From: Candidatus Binatia bacterium | GTDB taxonomy: Bacteria; Desulfobacterota; Binatia; UBA12015 | Assembly: GCA_029243485.1 (NCBI GenBank) | Contig: JAQWRY010000052.1 | Coordinates: forward strand, 208,831 to 272,830 | Length of the DNA stretch: 64,000 bases | Direction of reading: 5' to 3' | Shown: positions 63,895 to 64,000 of the stretch, one piece after another | Layout of the letters: each line of letters starts with the position of its first letter | Numbering within the stretch: position 1 is the stretch's first letter | Translations under genes and position numbers: made by a program | The notes under the pieces: generated by a model | Told to the model about the DNA's origin: nothing | What the model saw: only the letters and a program-made list of their open reading frames with translations | The model's database searches: none

Positions 63895-64000
63895 CGTTGG
63901 TTAGTCTCGCCTTTTTTGTTTAGTCGTCGGCCGTCGGCTGGCGCTGCGTCTTAGAGAAGGTCCCGCGGCGACTAAACAAAAAAGGCGAGACTAACCAACG
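63895..64000. repeat. Perfect 32-bp inverted repeat with 42-nt spacer
   Basis: The left arm is 63895-63926 and the right arm is 63969-64000. The arms are exact reverse complements, AT-richer than the surroundings (a run of six T then GTTTAG), with a GC-rich spacer. The right arm ends on the last base, so the true arms may be longer. The position is just upstream of dapL. Confidence 0.95.

Noticed and set aside
1..64000. Search by eye for tRNA, rRNA, CRISPR arrays, insertion sequences, prophage or defence genes
   Set aside because: No cloverleaf with a matching T-loop, no regularly spaced direct repeats, and no transposase, integrase or restriction motifs were found.

Overview
This is a GC-rich (roughly two-thirds G+C), densely packed stretch of Gram-negative bacterial chromosome. 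LspA, an ADP-heptose-type glycosyltransferase, lipoboxed lipoproteins and many envelope glycosyltransferases point to an outer membrane. DapL lysine biosynthesis, a DUF4215 (Myxococcus cysteine-rich) repeat, Thr-Pro linkers and a DUF35/thiolase protein suggest a deltaproteobacterial-type lineage (Myxococcota, Desulfobacterota or Binatota-like). That placement is inference; there is no rRNA gene to anchor it. I see no tRNA, rRNA, CRISPR array, insertion sequence or prophage.

Left third (1-19 kb, almost all minus strand). ileS and lspA overlap and lead into an envelope-glycan run: a GT9 heptosyltransferase-like gene, a multi-pass GT-C-like membrane protein, a UDP-galactopyranose-mutase-like flavoprotein and a membrane-bound sulfatase/phosphotransferase-superfamily protein cut by the window edge. 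Upstream of ileS are two small conserved proteins and a decayed hybrid histidine kinase. Then come four tightly overlapping genes: two very large multi-domain glycosyltransferases (935 and 1458 aa), a membrane-anchored GT9-like half protein and a glutaredoxin-like protein.

Middle (19-40.5 kb). Mostly housekeeping and stress genes: Nudix hydrolase plus PAS/GAF histidine kinase; class II aldolase; HD hydrolase plus alpha/beta hydrolase; an overlapping run of periplasmic prolyl isomerase, HupE/UreJ-type permease and 5'-3' exonuclease-like protein; a PadR regulator; mfd-kup; two lipoproteins; an M1 aminopeptidase with a histone-H1-like Lys/Ala tail; a thiolase-fold/DUF35 fusion; and a TauE/SafE permease.

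Right third (41-62.6 kb). An accessory island of secreted and envelope genes. Three large exported proteins of unrelated N-terminal architecture (a subtilase, a 12-repeat NHL propeller protein, and a beta-helix-like protein with DUF4215 and a Thr-Pro stalk) end in the same roughly 300-residue module of three tandem TIG/IPT-like repeats that also keeps DNA-level identity. Between and around them lie glycosyltransferases (GT2, GT4, GT-C), three methyltransferases, another sulfatase-superfamily protein and a secreted protein of unknown function. My best candidate for an undescribed system is this set: a common C-terminal surface-retention or export module, with neighbouring genes that may glycosylate the displayed proteins. 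The window closes with dapL and a perfect 32-bp inverted repeat that ends on the last base.
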